From the NCBI GenBank assembly GCA_001045525.1, contig LDWW01000024.1, forward strand, positions 1 to 56,223: DNA of 56,223 nucleotides, written 5' to 3'. Each line of letters starts with the position of its first letter. Positions within the stretch are counted from its first letter, which is position 1. Positions 9,837 through 18,260 of the stretch are shown one piece after another. The position numbers and the translations under genes are program-made. Origin of the DNA: Chitinispirillum alkaliphilum (GTDB taxonomy: Bacteria > Fibrobacterota > Chitinivibrionia > Chitinivibrionales > Chitinispirillaceae). A model generated the notes under the pieces. It worked only from the letters and a program-made list of their open reading frames with translations. It was not told the origin of the DNA and made no database searches.

Positions 9837-10586
9837 CTATTGAAGTTGTCTGACCATTCCTTTAAGCTCCAGGCAGTTTTTGACAGAGTATGCATTGATA
9901 TCATTATTGAAATACCCCATTACCTTTTTACCCCTTTTCTTTTGGATATCGAAGATCCATTTCGCCCAGTTTTTGAGAACCTCTTCCGGATAATCCCCTC
10001 CGTATAATGACTCATGCCCGTGGAAACGGATATACACATTCTCTGAAGTGATAATCTTTTCTGAGGGGAACCCGGGCAGGTCGTGAATACAGAACGCCAC
10101 ATGATGAGCCTTGAGCAACTCCAGAGTTTTATCAGTATACCAGGAGGTGTTGCGAAACTCAAGAGCATATGAATTATCCCCAGGAAGTGTTTTTAAAAAA
10201 CCAGCCAATCTGTCTATGTCACATTTCAGGTTGGGTGGAAGTTGAATCAGGTATATACAGATTTTCTCTTTAAGGGGCTCAAAAACGGAAAAAAACCAGT
10301 CAAGTTCTCTTTGGCAATCTTTTAATTTTTTGACATGGGTTATGAGCCTTGAGAATTTAACCGCGAAACGGAAATTTTCAGGCGAACGGTTAAACCAGCC
10401 CTGAGTCACCTTGGCTGTTGGTATTCTGTAAAATGACGCATTAAGCTCAACTGTGTCAAAGTGATGAGTATAGTAGCCAAACCATTTCTGTTTCGAGAGC
10501 TCTTTGGGATAGAAGCGCTCTTTCCAGTGCTCGTATGTCCATCCGGAAGTTCCAAGCAGAAGATTGATACTACTACCTCCTGACAA
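9837..10586 (-). CDS. DUF72 (YecE-like) family protein
   Basis: 249 residues counted from TTG 10586. The start of the fold, LLLGTSGWTYEHWKERFYP, and later motifs (FDTVELNASFYRIP, YALEFRNTSW, YIRFHG) are typical of the DUF72/YecE family, a TIM-barrel-like family of unknown function. The start is uncertain. TTG 10586 has no ribosome site, whereas a strong AGGAGG (10576-10581) sits seven bases before an in-frame ATC at 10568, which would give a protein starting M-N-L-L-L-G-T-S-G-W, the expected N-terminus for the family. It stands alone on the minus strand, downstream of the dCMP deaminase and its terminator. Confidence 0.9.
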   Translation of the reverse strand: MSGGSSINLLLGTSGWTYEHWKERFYPKELSKQKWFGYYTHHFDTVELNASFYRIPTAKVTQGWFNRSPENFRFAVKFSRLITHVKKLKDCQRELDWFFSVFEPLKEKICIYLIQLPPNLKCDIDRLAGFLKTLPGDNSYALEFRNTSWYTDKTLELLKAHHVAFCIHDLPGFPSEKIITSENVYIRFHGHESLYGGDYPEEVLKNWAKWIFDIQKKRGKKVMGYFNNDINAYSVKNCLELKGMVRQLQ

Positions 10587-10707
10587 AAAAACATTTGAGA
10601 AAGCATCTGCAGATTAAATAAGCAACAGATATGCCGCCCAAAGGGGATCGCTGGAGTTGAAGCGGTGTATATAAAAAAGCTGCACAAACAGGAAGGAAGT
10701 GGTCAGA

Positions 10708-10735
10708 GGAGGGGAAAAATCTGTTTTTCCCTCCC
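10708..10735 (-). terminator. Likely terminator of the dCMP deaminase gene
   Basis: On the minus strand GGAGGGAAAAA and TTTTTCCCCTCC form a stem with a four-base loop and one bulge, 30 bp after the deaminase stop. The U-tract is part of the stem, so it is a plausible rather than textbook terminator. Confidence 0.45.
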
Positions 10736-10764
10736 CCAATATTGCCGTAAGCTGGTGTTTTTTT

Positions 10765-11238
10765 TTAAATCTGGAAAACAACTTGTTTCAGTTCTATCCC
10801 AGCCTGCTGTGCCACCTTGATGACTTTGTCATCTCTGTAGAATTCAAAATAGAGGATTTTCTTTATTCCGCTGTTGGCTATGAGCTTAAAGCAGTTCCAG
10901 CAGGGTGATGCGGTAACGTATATTGCCGCCCCGTCAATAGCAGTGCCGTTTTTGGCAGCCTGTATAATCGCATTGGCTTCGGCATGGACAGTTGCCACAC
11001 AGTGTGAGTTATCCATCATATGCCCGACATCATCACAATGGGGCATCCCCCGCACACTGCCGTTATACCCTGTAGAGAGTATGGTTTTATCCCTCACGAT
11101 CACAGCTCCGACATGTTTTCTGTCACAGGTGGAACGTGTTGCAGCCTGCAAAGCTATGCGCATAAAATATTCATCCCAGGATGCCCGTCTGCGAACAGTT
11201 TTACTCTCCGCAGACTCCATCTGCATCAGATCACTCAT
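10765..11238 (-). CDS. dCMP deaminase (ComEB-like cytidine/deoxycytidylate deaminase)
   Basis: 157 residues with the zinc-dependent deaminase signature: His and catalytic Glu in HAEANA and the two Cys ligands in PCWNC. The YNG motif (STGYNGSVRGMPHC) is typical of deoxycytidylate deaminases, which convert dCMP to dUMP for dTMP synthesis. GGGG before ATG 11238 supports the start. Just downstream of rpiB (28 bp), so probably cotranscribed. Function within the deaminase superfamily is inferred from motif and length; a tRNA or riboflavin deaminase is less likely. Confidence 0.9.
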   Translation of the reverse strand: MSDLMQMESAESKTVRRRASWDEYFMRIALQAATRSTCDRKHVGAVIVRDKTILSTGYNGSVRGMPHCDDVGHMMDNSHCVATVHAEANAIIQAAKNGTAIDGAAIYVTASPCWNCFKLIANSGIKKILYFEFYRDDKVIKVAQQAGIELKQVVFQI

Positions 11239-11266
11239 AAATCCCCCTGCTTACCAGTATGTGTTA

Positions 11267-11722
11267 TTACTTTTCCGGCAAATTATCCAACTGCTTAACT
11301 CTTCTTGAATGTCTCCCGGCAGAGAATTCACCATCAAGCCACTCATCAAGGATTTGTTTGGCAGTATTTTCGGGTGTAGTTCTTGCACCGAGCACCAGGA
11401 CATTTGAATCATTATGAGCTCTGCTCATCTGTGCCATTTCCGGGGTAAAACAGAGAGCTGCACGCACACCCTTGTAGCGGTTGGCTGCAATGGAAGCCCC
11501 TACTCCCGTTCCGCAAAACAACACTCCACGTCTGCACTCACCTTTAGAAATCGAGGAAGCCAGAGCGGAAGCAAAAATCGGGTAATCATCTTCACCATCG
11601 TATTCCTTAGCACCACAATCAACGACGGCCAGTCCTTTTTGCTCAAGATATGATTTGATTTTTTCCTTTAATTCAAAGCCAGCGTGATCACCAGCAACAC
11701 AAATTGTACTTTCTCTATCCAT
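11267..11722 (-). CDS. rpiB: Ribose-5-phosphate isomerase B
   Basis: 151 residues from ATG 11722, which has GGAG eight bases upstream; the open frame extends 32 codons further but lacks a site there. It shows the RpiB/LacAB signatures: CVAGDHAGFELKE near the N-terminus, active-site Cys in GVLFCGTGVG, and the RAHNDSNVLVLGARTT block. The enzyme interconverts ribose-5-phosphate and ribulose-5-phosphate in the pentose phosphate pathway. Divergent from the ECF sigma gene and followed closely by the dCMP deaminase. Confidence 0.93.
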   Translation of the reverse strand: MDRESTICVAGDHAGFELKEKIKSYLEQKGLAVVDCGAKEYDGEDDYPIFASALASSISKGECRRGVLFCGTGVGASIAANRYKGVRAALCFTPEMAQMSRAHNDSNVLVLGARTTPENTAKQILDEWLDGEFSAGRHSRRVKQLDNLPEK

Positions 11723-11810
11723 TAAAAGACTCCATAACAGAAAAATGCGATTCCTTATAGGATAAAAATACAATACGGCTTCAGTTTGCAAAAACGTAAT
11801 TATTTTTTTC

Positions 11811-11840
11811 TGTAACATTGTTCCCTCAACACAGGTCTAA
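11811..11840 (+). promoter_or_regulatory. Possible ECF-type promoter before the sigma factor gene
   Basis: TGTAAC (11811-11816) and GTCTAA (11835-11840), separated by 18 bp, resemble the bipartite promoters used by ECF sigma factors. They end five bases before the GTG start, so a transcript from here would be nearly leaderless. TGTAAC also occurs upstream of the first Spy-like gene (about 12715), where no convincing -10 element follows. Weak evidence. Confidence 0.2.
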
Positions 11841-11845
11841 CAGTT

Positions 11846-12388
11846 GTGAAAGAGATAGAAAAAGAGATCATAATAAAAGCCCAGCGGGGCAACACCAAGG
11901 CATTCAGGGAACTATACGATTTTTATGCGCCTACGGTGTGGAGGCTCTGTTACCGCTCAGCTAACGGAGTACAGCAAGCGGCTGAGGAAATTGTACAGGA
12001 TGTTTTTATCAAAGTACACAAATCACTAAAGACATTCAATCATAAGGCCGCTTTCTCAACATGGCTTTACAGGATCACCTTCAATGCTGCAATGCAGTTT
12101 CATGGGAAAACGGCCCTTTGGAGGCGTAATATGCTGCCGTTTGAAGAGAATGTAATGGGGGAAGAACATAATGACAGGCTCGAACTCCAGGAACAGGTCA
12201 AAAACATACTTCAACCCCTATCCCGCGAGGAGCGTTTTCTTCTCACGGCCAGAGAAGTTGAAGGGTTTACCTATGAAGACCTCTCGGTTATAAGCGGAGA
12301 ATCAGAAGGCGCCCTCAGAACAAAAATATCCAGACTAAAAAACACAATACGCAAACGTCTTTTAACACTCGAAAAAAGGACGGCATAA
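11846..12388 (+). CDS. ECF-family RNA polymerase sigma-70 factor
   Basis: 180 residues. Region 2 (AFRELYDFYAPTVWRLCYR...AEEIVQDVFIKVHKSLKTF...FSTWLYRITFNAA) recognises the -10 element. Region 4 (REERFLLTAREVEGFTYEDLSVISGESEGALRTKISRLKNTIRKRL) is a helix-turn-helix for the -35 element. GTG 11846 is the first start that fits the family; the ribosome site is weak. The next gene starts one base after the stop and looks like its membrane-bound antagonist. Two Spy-like periplasmic genes follow, so the natural reading is an envelope-stress sigma factor, comparable in logic to CnrH or RpoE systems. Confidence 0.92.
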   Translation: MKEIEKEIIIKAQRGNTKAFRELYDFYAPTVWRLCYRSANGVQQAAEEIVQDVFIKVHKSLKTFNHKAAFSTWLYRITFNAAMQFHGKTALWRRNMLPFEENVMGEEHNDRLELQEQVKNILQPLSREERFLLTAREVEGFTYEDLSVISGESEGALRTKISRLKNTIRKRLLTLEKRTA

Positions 12389-12389
12389 A

Positions 12390-12686
12390 ATGATTAAACT
12401 TGATCAGGACAACTTTTTTGAAGAGCTGAGAGCAGCACCAGAACTTCCTGACACGATATTTGAAAAAATCGAGCCAGAAATAAAAAAACCTTTAAACAGA
12501 TTCAGAAAATTTGCCTTAGCCGCATCAGTTACACTGTTCATCGGGTTTACATCCATTATGATCAGCCAAAATAACAATACCCGGTATTTTGCTGATGAGG
12601 ATATAATCTCTGAACTTCAACTTGTGCACGATTACCTCAATGGTAACGATATAGATGAAGAATTTTTCATATCAAGCCTGTGGTAA
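12390..12686 (+). CDS. Putative single-pass anti-sigma protein
   Basis: 98 residues: a charged cytoplasmic N-terminal part (1-49), one transmembrane helix (about 50-68, FALAASVTLFIGFTSIMIS) and a short acidic outer part (69-98). No family is recognised and the HxxxCxxC zinc anti-sigma motif is absent. The anti-sigma role is inferred from topology and from its position one base after the ECF sigma stop. The acidic C-terminus could contact the basic Spy-like proteins in the periplasm. Confidence 0.65.
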   Translation: MIKLDQDNFFEELRAAPELPDTIFEKIEPEIKKPLNRFRKFALAASVTLFIGFTSIMISQNNNTRYFADEDIISELQLVHDYLNGNDIDEEFFISSLW

Positions 12687-12792
12687 CATGATGAGCAAAT
12701 GAGCTGCGAAAAACTGTAACGAAACAAAACTAGATAGAAAAAAAACTATTGTTTACCCCGATAAACTTCACATCACAATCAGGAGTCACCAC

Positions 12793-13266
12793 ATGAAAAC
12801 AAAACTGTTGATTATAACTCTAACCACCGCGTTTCTTATTGTTCCGGTTAATTTATCAGCCCGTGAAGGGTCAAATAACCGACGAGGACAACCGCGCTGC
12901 ACTCAGACTATGCGCAAAAAATGGAATGAGCTTGGAATAACTGAGGAGCAAAAAGACAAGATCAGAGAGCTTAACTCAACAAAGCGCCCTCTGCGGGGGG
13001 AAGTTATGAGAGAGATCGCTTCAATAAGAGAAAATATCAAAGTTGAGATGCTGAAAGATAGCCCCGACAGGGAGCAACTCAGCTATTACTCCCGGCGACT
13101 CGGTGATATACACAAAGAAGCAAATGAAAGGCGAATCGAGCACCTCCTTGAGCTAAAGTCAATCCTTACCGAGGAACAGTTTAACCATATAGTGGAAGGT
13201 GACCTTTTCAACAGACAGCCGCGGGGCAGAAGTGAAAATCAAAGAAGGCCAGGGGAAAAAAAGTAG
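12793..13266 (+). CDS. Spy/CpxP/ZraP-like periplasmic protein
   Basis: 157 residues with a signal peptide (about 1-23, cleavage near LSA-RE). The mature part is all-helical and charged, with two LTxxQ-type motifs (LGITEEQKDKIREL and SILTEEQFNHIVE), as in Spy/CpxP and periplasmic metal-sensor families. Such proteins act as periplasmic chaperones or feedback sensors of envelope stress. AGGAG nine bases before ATG 12793 supports the start. It follows the sigma/anti-sigma pair and ends at a strong terminator. Confidence 0.85.
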   Translation: MKTKLLIITLTTAFLIVPVNLSAREGSNNRRGQPRCTQTMRKKWNELGITEEQKDKIRELNSTKRPLRGEVMREIASIRENIKVEMLKDSPDREQLSYYSRRLGDIHKEANERRIEHLLELKSILTEEQFNHIVEGDLFNRQPRGRSENQRRPGEKK

Positions 13267-13298
13267 ATTACCATCTCTCTGACTGCCGACAGAAATTC

Positions 13299-13330
13299 AA
13301 TCCCGCTCCCGCAAAAGGAGTGGGATTTTT
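13299..13330 (+). terminator. Rho-independent terminator after the first Spy-like gene
   Basis: AATCCCGCTCC (13299-13309) pairs with GGAGTGGGATT (13317-13327) through one G-T, followed by a T-run. It closes the sigma/anti-sigma/Spy unit. Confidence 0.88.
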
Positions 13331-13497
13331 GCTATAAACTTAAGAAGATAACAGATCAATATTGAGCGGTTCATGACCAAAGAATAGTGTAAAGCACCGG
13401 GGAAATATTTTTAACTTTTCCATACTTTTTAATACCCTGTGCCGTAATAGAGAAAAAACTTGTCCTTAAGAATTCAGCCCCAAAGAGAGTTTTATCT

Positions 13498-13938
13498 ATG
13501 GTTCCCAAAAAAGTCTTATTAGCATTAGTGGCACTTAGCATTACCATACCGGCAGCACACGGTGAAAACAGGATAGACAACGAACAGAAACAGCCTATGG
13601 AGATGACCGCTATGGGCTTGAATTTTAAAGCTTATGAGTGTGACACAATAGATAAGATGCACTCAGAACTCAGTGATCTAAAAGCAGACCACCAAAAGAG
13701 CATATCAAACTTACAGCAAAAGATCGATGCGGAGCTTATAAACGACACTCCAGACGAGAGTTTAATACTTCGTTACACAACTGAATTAGGTTCTCTTGAA
13801 ACAACTTATCAGCAGCAGAAAACCGATGTACTTCTAAAGTACCGATCGCTACTGAGCAAAGATCATTTTGCCAGAGCATTAAGAGAATTCAGAACACTCA
13901 GCTCAACCACTTCTCCTGCAGCCGAAAATGTACAATAG
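13498..13938 (+). CDS. Second Spy-like periplasmic helical protein
   Basis: 146 residues with a signal peptide (about 1-22, ending PAAHG-EN). The mature part is a helical hairpin-like sequence (HSELSDLKADHQKSISNLQQKIDAEL...LETTYQQQKTDVLLKYRSLLSKDHFARALREF) that resembles the first Spy-like protein in size and organisation but has poor LTxxQ motifs (LLSKDHF). Probably a diverged paralogue in the same stress response. It is bracketed by terminators on both sides, so it needs its own promoter in 13331-13497. Confidence 0.7.
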   Translation: MVPKKVLLALVALSITIPAAHGENRIDNEQKQPMEMTAMGLNFKAYECDTIDKMHSELSDLKADHQKSISNLQQKIDAELINDTPDESLILRYTTELGSLETTYQQQKTDVLLKYRSLLSKDHFARALREFRTLSSTTSPAAENVQ

Positions 13939-13940
13939 TC

Positions 13941-13980
13941 AATTGACCCTGAGCAGCAATCAGCCTCAGGGTCAATTTTC
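13941..13980 (+). terminator. Rho-independent terminator after the second Spy-like gene
   Basis: AATTGACCCTGAG (13941-13953) and CTCAGGGTCAATT (13965-13977) form a perfect 13-bp stem with an 11-base loop, immediately followed by TTC and more T/C-rich sequence. Confidence 0.85.
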
Positions 13981-14178
13981 ATCTTCTTACAGTTATCTCT
14001 TTTGGCAAATGATTTCAGTCTCTCTTCCAGGCCTGAACACCAAATTTTTGGCTTTATTTTTGCTCACAGAGTTGCGGAACCATTTATATTGGTTTTTTGG
14101 CTAATCCTCTGGCGGATTCGCCAATATGCTTTTTCACGGGTAACTATTCACTCTAAACCCTGTAGAGATTGGAGCATT

Positions 14179-15465
14179 ATGAGTACCACATCACCTGCAC
14201 TGATTTATAATCTCTTCCCTCGCCTTTTTAAAACCATCGATGACTGGACTACCCATTTAGGTGAAGTCAAATCGATGAATTTCAACTCTATCTACGTAAA
14301 TCCATTCCATGCGGTAGGTGGATCTGACAGCCTTTACGCTGTTAAGGACTACTTCAAACTCAATTCTCAGTTTTTACCCAAGGGAGCAAGCACAGAAGAT
14401 TTTAAACCCCTTGAGAAGTTCACATCTGAATGCAAGAAAAAAGGCATAAAGGTCCATATGGATCTTGTAATTAATCACACTGCAAACGAATCCGACTTAA
14501 TCACCCAACATCCGCAATGGTTTAAAAAAGATCACAACGGAAATATCATACACCCCTATGCAATAGACCCTGCCAATCCTTCCGATGTTACAGTATGGGG
14601 AGATCTTTCAGAAATTGATTATGAAAACAATCCCGATATGGAAGGACTTATAGAATACTGGGATAAAATGATCGCGTTTTACCAGGAAAAGGGGTTTGAT
14701 GGTTTCAGGTGCGATGCAGCCTATAAGATCCCAGGCTCGGTGTGGCACAGGCTTATAACTTCTGCTAAAAAAAGAAAACCAGATACCGAATTTCTCGCAG
14801 AAACATTGGGATGTACTCTGGACCAGACTCAAGCCCTGAACAACTGCGGGTTTGATTATCTGTTCAACTCTTCAAAATGGTGGAATTTCGAAGGTTCCTG
14901 GTGCATTGATCAGCACTGCCAGTTCAGACACATAGCCCCTTCTGTTTCTTTCCCTGAGTCACATGACACTGTTCGTTTGGCACTCGAGCAACCAAGTACT
15001 CTCAATATGCAAAAAAACCGCTTTCTGTTGGCGACAATTTTTTCAAAAGGTATTCTCATGCCCTCGGGATATGAATACGGAAACAGGAAAAACCTCAACG
15101 TAGTCAATTCGGTTCCCGAGGATCTCAACGATAAACAGTGGGATCTTCAAAAGTGGATTAAGGATATTAATTCCTTAAAGCTTAAATCAGAAGTGCTCAG
15201 CCAGGAAGGCAAATGGAATACCATGTCAGGATATGACTGGGATCTGCTGTTTCTAAAGAAGGAAACCGACAACGGCAGCAGTGATATCGGAGTGATGATA
15301 AATAAAGACTGGTATAACACAAGAGCTGTAAACAAAGAGGAAATCCCTTCAGATTTCTCACACTACACTCATGTAATAAAACCATTCAGCAGCAGCAAAA
15401 AAACCAGTTTCTCTTCAGAACAGTTTGAACTTCAACCTTCCGAAATTGTTTTGTTCGTTAAATAG
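14179..15465 (+). CDS. GH13 alpha-amylase-family enzyme
   Basis: 428 residues from ATG 14179 (GGAG just upstream, and the barrel starts at once with IYNLFPRLFKTIDDW); the frame is open 59 codons upstream, but that part reads like non-coding sequence. Conserved GH13 regions: DLVINHTA (region I), GFDGFRCDAAYK with nucleophile Asp179, AETLG with acid/base Glu208, and FPESHDT with Asp263. The pattern is closer to GlgE/GH13_3-like enzymes than to classic secreted amylases, and there is no signal peptide, so an intracellular role on maltodextrin, glycogen or a sugar phosphate is likely. Exact specificity is not resolved. Monocistronic, ended by a terminator. Confidence 0.85.
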   Translation: MSTTSPALIYNLFPRLFKTIDDWTTHLGEVKSMNFNSIYVNPFHAVGGSDSLYAVKDYFKLNSQFLPKGASTEDFKPLEKFTSECKKKGIKVHMDLVINHTANESDLITQHPQWFKKDHNGNIIHPYAIDPANPSDVTVWGDLSEIDYENNPDMEGLIEYWDKMIAFYQEKGFDGFRCDAAYKIPGSVWHRLITSAKKRKPDTEFLAETLGCTLDQTQALNNCGFDYLFNSSKWWNFEGSWCIDQHCQFRHIAPSVSFPESHDTVRLALEQPSTLNMQKNRFLLATIFSKGILMPSGYEYGNRKNLNVVNSVPEDLNDKQWDLQKWIKDINSLKLKSEVLSQEGKWNTMSGYDWDLLFLKKETDNGSSDIGVMINKDWYNTRAVNKEEIPSDFSHYTHVIKPFSSSKKTSFSSEQFELQPSEIVLFVK

Positions 15466-15482
15466 GCTTTATGACCGTTCCC

Positions 15483-15519
15483 CGGGGTACAGATTTTCAT
15501 GTACCCCGCACCTTTTTTT
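15483..15519 (+). terminator. Rho-independent terminator after the GH13 gene
   Basis: CGGGGTACA (15483-15491) pairs perfectly with TGTACCCCG (15500-15508), followed by CACC and a run of seven T. Confidence 0.88.
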
Positions 15520-15550
15520 GACACCGATAACTTAATCTCAGGAGTTTTCC

Positions 15551-16459
15551 TTGCAGCAGAAGAAAAAACCGCACCCCTTGATCGACAGAATAATCGAGAC
15601 TGAAGAGGAGCTGATTCAATATGTTGGCAATTTAAGGAAAAAAGGAATAAAAGAGATCTGTCTTGATCTTGAAGGTGATCAGGGATCAATTCGCTACGCC
15701 TATTCAATCTCCATATTTCAGATTTATGATGGCGAGGAAACCGTAATCATCGATGTTTTGAAAATGGGCAACAATTCGATTCTCAGGGATTTTTTAACCC
15801 GCAAGGATATTGTAAAAATTATGTTCTCCTGTCATAATGATATCTATATGACACAGAACGTTCTCAACTGTACAATTTCACCAGTCAGAGATATTGCTGC
15901 GGGGCAAAAGCTGCTTGGCCAACCGGTGAATCTCAGCGACCATATTAAGGTTGACAAAACAACAAAAGACACCTTTCAAAGAGCGAATTGGCTTAAAAGG
16001 CCAATTCATCCATCTATGCTTGAATATGCGATTAACGACGTTCTCCAGCTTTTTGATATTGAGAATGCTATCACAGCACAGTTGCAAAGCCTAAATCTTT
16101 ACAGTGAATACATTTTGAATTCATCACTCCCAACCAGAAGATCTTTTCGAGTGGACCAACAGAAGCAGTACAGTGTTAAGTTCCCCGGTTATCCCCGGAT
16201 GAGCGATACGCAAAAGCGTCAGGCGGCCACGCTCTGGATATTCAGAGAACTTCTGGGCAAGCACCTAAACAGCCCCGTGGGGTATCTTCTCTCCAAGAAA
16301 TCGATGTCCTATATTGTCCGCCACCACCCGGATAAGCTTCAGGTTTTACTTGAGCGGGAATTAAACCTGAAGAGAAGAGGGGGGAAAAGGATACCCACAT
16401 CACTAATAGAGAGGTTATATAAAAAAGCAATTCGGTCTGAGAATCTCCCACCTCTTTAA
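15551..16459 (+). CDS. rnd: Ribonuclease D-like 3'-5' exonuclease
   Basis: 302 residues from TTG 15551, six bases after GGAG. The DEDDy exonuclease residues are present: Asp39 and Glu41 (CLDLEGD), Asp97 (SCHND), Tyr159 and Asp163 (YAINDVLQL). The C-terminal third (about 215-300) is helical and HRDC-like. RNase D trims the 3' ends of tRNAs and other small RNAs. It is shorter than E. coli RNase D, which has two HRDC domains. Lies between a terminator and the convergent protease gene. Confidence 0.88.
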   Translation: MQQKKKPHPLIDRIIETEEELIQYVGNLRKKGIKEICLDLEGDQGSIRYAYSISIFQIYDGEETVIIDVLKMGNNSILRDFLTRKDIVKIMFSCHNDIYMTQNVLNCTISPVRDIAAGQKLLGQPVNLSDHIKVDKTTKDTFQRANWLKRPIHPSMLEYAINDVLQLFDIENAITAQLQSLNLYSEYILNSSLPTRRSFRVDQQKQYSVKFPGYPRMSDTQKRQAATLWIFRELLGKHLNSPVGYLLSKKSMSYIVRHHPDKLQVLLERELNLKRRGGKRIPTSLIERLYKKAIRSENLPPL

Positions 16460-16480
16460 GCTTATACACAGGCTTATTTT

Positions 16481-18094
16481 TCACTCTAACCGAAACTCAA
16501 CAAAGAATGCATTTTGTTCCCTTTGCACCATTATCATAACCGGATCCCCCGGTTTCAGAGTTTGAGAGAAATTTTTAAATTCTCTTTTTGAACTGATAAG
16601 GTGAGGGGAATACCCCCTCACCCTTACTTCCTTTATAACATCACCGGTTAACAAAGTCGATCTGTTGTCCCTTACATTTTCGCAAACATCCAGCACCATC
16701 ACCCCCTCCACGTTGTAGAGGATATTGAATTTCGAGCGCAACTCATTGGTGATATTACACACGGTGATCCCTGCGCCTTTCTGGACTTGAGGGTCTGCGT
16801 TTTGGGATTGTGGGAAGGCGGGAGGGGTGCGCTCGTTTTCAGGATGGTGTGAGGGAGGCAAAGAGGGCAACTGTTCAGGCCTTTGGGAGACAGTCATTGT
16901 GACCTGCTTTTCTTTACCGTTTCTTATGATGGTAATGGTGATAATTTTTCCTGGATCGAAGGAGGCTATTGTGTTTCTGAGATGGTTTGAATTGTTGATC
17001 TGTTTTCCATCGATGGAAACGATAACATCTCCTCTTTTAAGCCCTGCTCTCTGAGCAGGCTCCCCTCTGAAGAGGTCGGAAATTAACACACCTGTGTAGT
17101 TGTAATTCAGCCCGAGGGCTTCTCTTGACACGTTGTTGAGATCCTGAATGGAAATACCGATCCATCCTCTGGATACTTTTCCCTCATAGATGAGATCCAT
17201 CATTATTTTTTTTGCCATATTGATGGGAATTGCGAATCCTATACCGATGAAGCCTCCGGTTTTGGAGTAGATAAGGGTATTTATTCCCACCAGTTCCCCG
17301 TAGATATTTACAAGGGCACCACCGCTGTTTCCCGGATTGATTGCAGCATCGGTTTGGATGAAATCCTGATACTGAGAAGCATCTCCGACCTGTCGTCCAA
17401 GCGCCGATACAATACCCGCTGTCACAGAGGAGGTAAGGGAGAATGGATTCCCCACGGCCACAACCCAGTCCCCTGGCTCTACAGAATCTGAATCCGCCAG
17501 ATAAGCCACCGGCAGATCTTCCGGGACATTTCCCGTAATCTTCAGCACCGCCAGATCACTCAGTGAATCGATACCAACCAACTCGGTGCTGAAAGTTCTG
17601 TCATTTGACATTCTGATTTCAATCTCTGCGGCACCGGCAATGACATGGTAATTTGTTATAATGTAGCCCTCTTTAGAGACTATTACCCCACTGCCCAGCC
17701 CCTCCTGTCTTCTCTCCCTGGATTCCGGGGCTACGTTACCATACTCTTCGGAGTCGAAGAAAAGCTCCCCATCATCGCTTTGGTTCTGCCCCTCACCATT
17801 AAACTGACGGTAGAAGGGGTTTTGATGAAACAGGACAGTGTCTATTTTGGTCGGGATAACAGAAACCACATACGGTACAACTTCTCTTGCAATGTTGACA
17901 AAAACATTCCTGAACCGTTCAATCTGATCTCTGTTTTCCTGAGCCGGGGGGGTGTTTGCCCCGAATTCTACACTGCCCCGCTGGGGCCTGGGTTGCTCGT
18001 TCTGCTCTGCAAAGCTACAATTTACAAAAAACACAAGGGAGATAACCACTACAGAACATACCTTAGTGAATCTAGTGCTGTTAGTCTTTTCCAT
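16481..18094 (-). CDS. HtrA/DegP-family periplasmic serine protease
   Basis: 537 residues from ATG 18094, which has AGGAG eight bases upstream (other in-frame starts at 18100 and 18112 are worse placed). A signal peptide (about 1-30, ending FVNCSFA) exports it. The trypsin-like S1C domain carries His150 (TNYHVIAG), Asp180 (SLSDLAVL) and Ser257 (NPGNSGGAL). A PDZ domain follows (GWIGISIQDL...AGLKRGDVIVSIDGK) and a second, poorer PDZ-like region lies at the C-terminus after a Pro-rich linker (about 405-440). It degrades or refolds damaged envelope proteins. Two further oddities are a long insertion with acidic and Gln/Asn-rich residues (about 90-130) before the catalytic core and the Cys near the signal-peptide end. 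Confidence 0.92.
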   Translation of the reverse strand: MEKTNSTRFTKVCSVVVISLVFFVNCSFAEQNEQPRPQRGSVEFGANTPPAQENRDQIERFRNVFVNIAREVVPYVVSVIPTKIDTVLFHQNPFYRQFNGEGQNQSDDGELFFDSEEYGNVAPESRERRQEGLGSGVIVSKEGYIITNYHVIAGAAEIEIRMSNDRTFSTELVGIDSLSDLAVLKITGNVPEDLPVAYLADSDSVEPGDWVVAVGNPFSLTSSVTAGIVSALGRQVGDASQYQDFIQTDAAINPGNSGGALVNIYGELVGINTLIYSKTGGFIGIGFAIPINMAKKIMMDLIYEGKVSRGWIGISIQDLNNVSREALGLNYNYTGVLISDLFRGEPAQRAGLKRGDVIVSIDGKQINNSNHLRNTIASFDPGKIITITIIRNGKEKQVTMTVSQRPEQLPSLPPSHHPENERTPPAFPQSQNADPQVQKGAGITVCNITNELRSKFNILYNVEGVMVLDVCENVRDNRSTLLTGDVIKEVRVRGYSPHLISSKREFKNFSQTLKPGDPVMIMVQREQNAFFVEFRLE

Positions 18095-18260
18095 ATGCAT
18101 TTCTCCTCTCAAACCATTGCACCTCTTTTTCAGGTGATTTCATAATATCTAACAGTCAAGAAACATGCCATTCTCATTTCTCTCACACTGGCACAATGCT
18201 TGCCTTTTTTTAAATACGGAAATAAATGATCAGAAATACATTTGAAAGGAGCAGAAGATC

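Noticed and set aside
10406-10687. 93-codon minus-strand frame overlapping the DUF72 start
   Set aside because: It is in another frame from the DUF72 protein and matches nothing; the DUF72 frame has the family motifs.
13498-13938. Anti-sigma or regulator role for the second Spy-like protein
   Set aside because: Signal peptide and helical periplasmic sequence fit a Spy-like chaperone, and terminators separate it from the sigma factor unit.
14002-14178. N-terminal extension of the GH13 enzyme
   Set aside because: The frame is open but the 59 residues are not GH13-like, and a good ribosome site precedes ATG 14179.
17645-18145. 166-codon plus-strand frame inside the HtrA gene
   Set aside because: It is antisense to a protease whose catalytic triad and signal peptide are clear.
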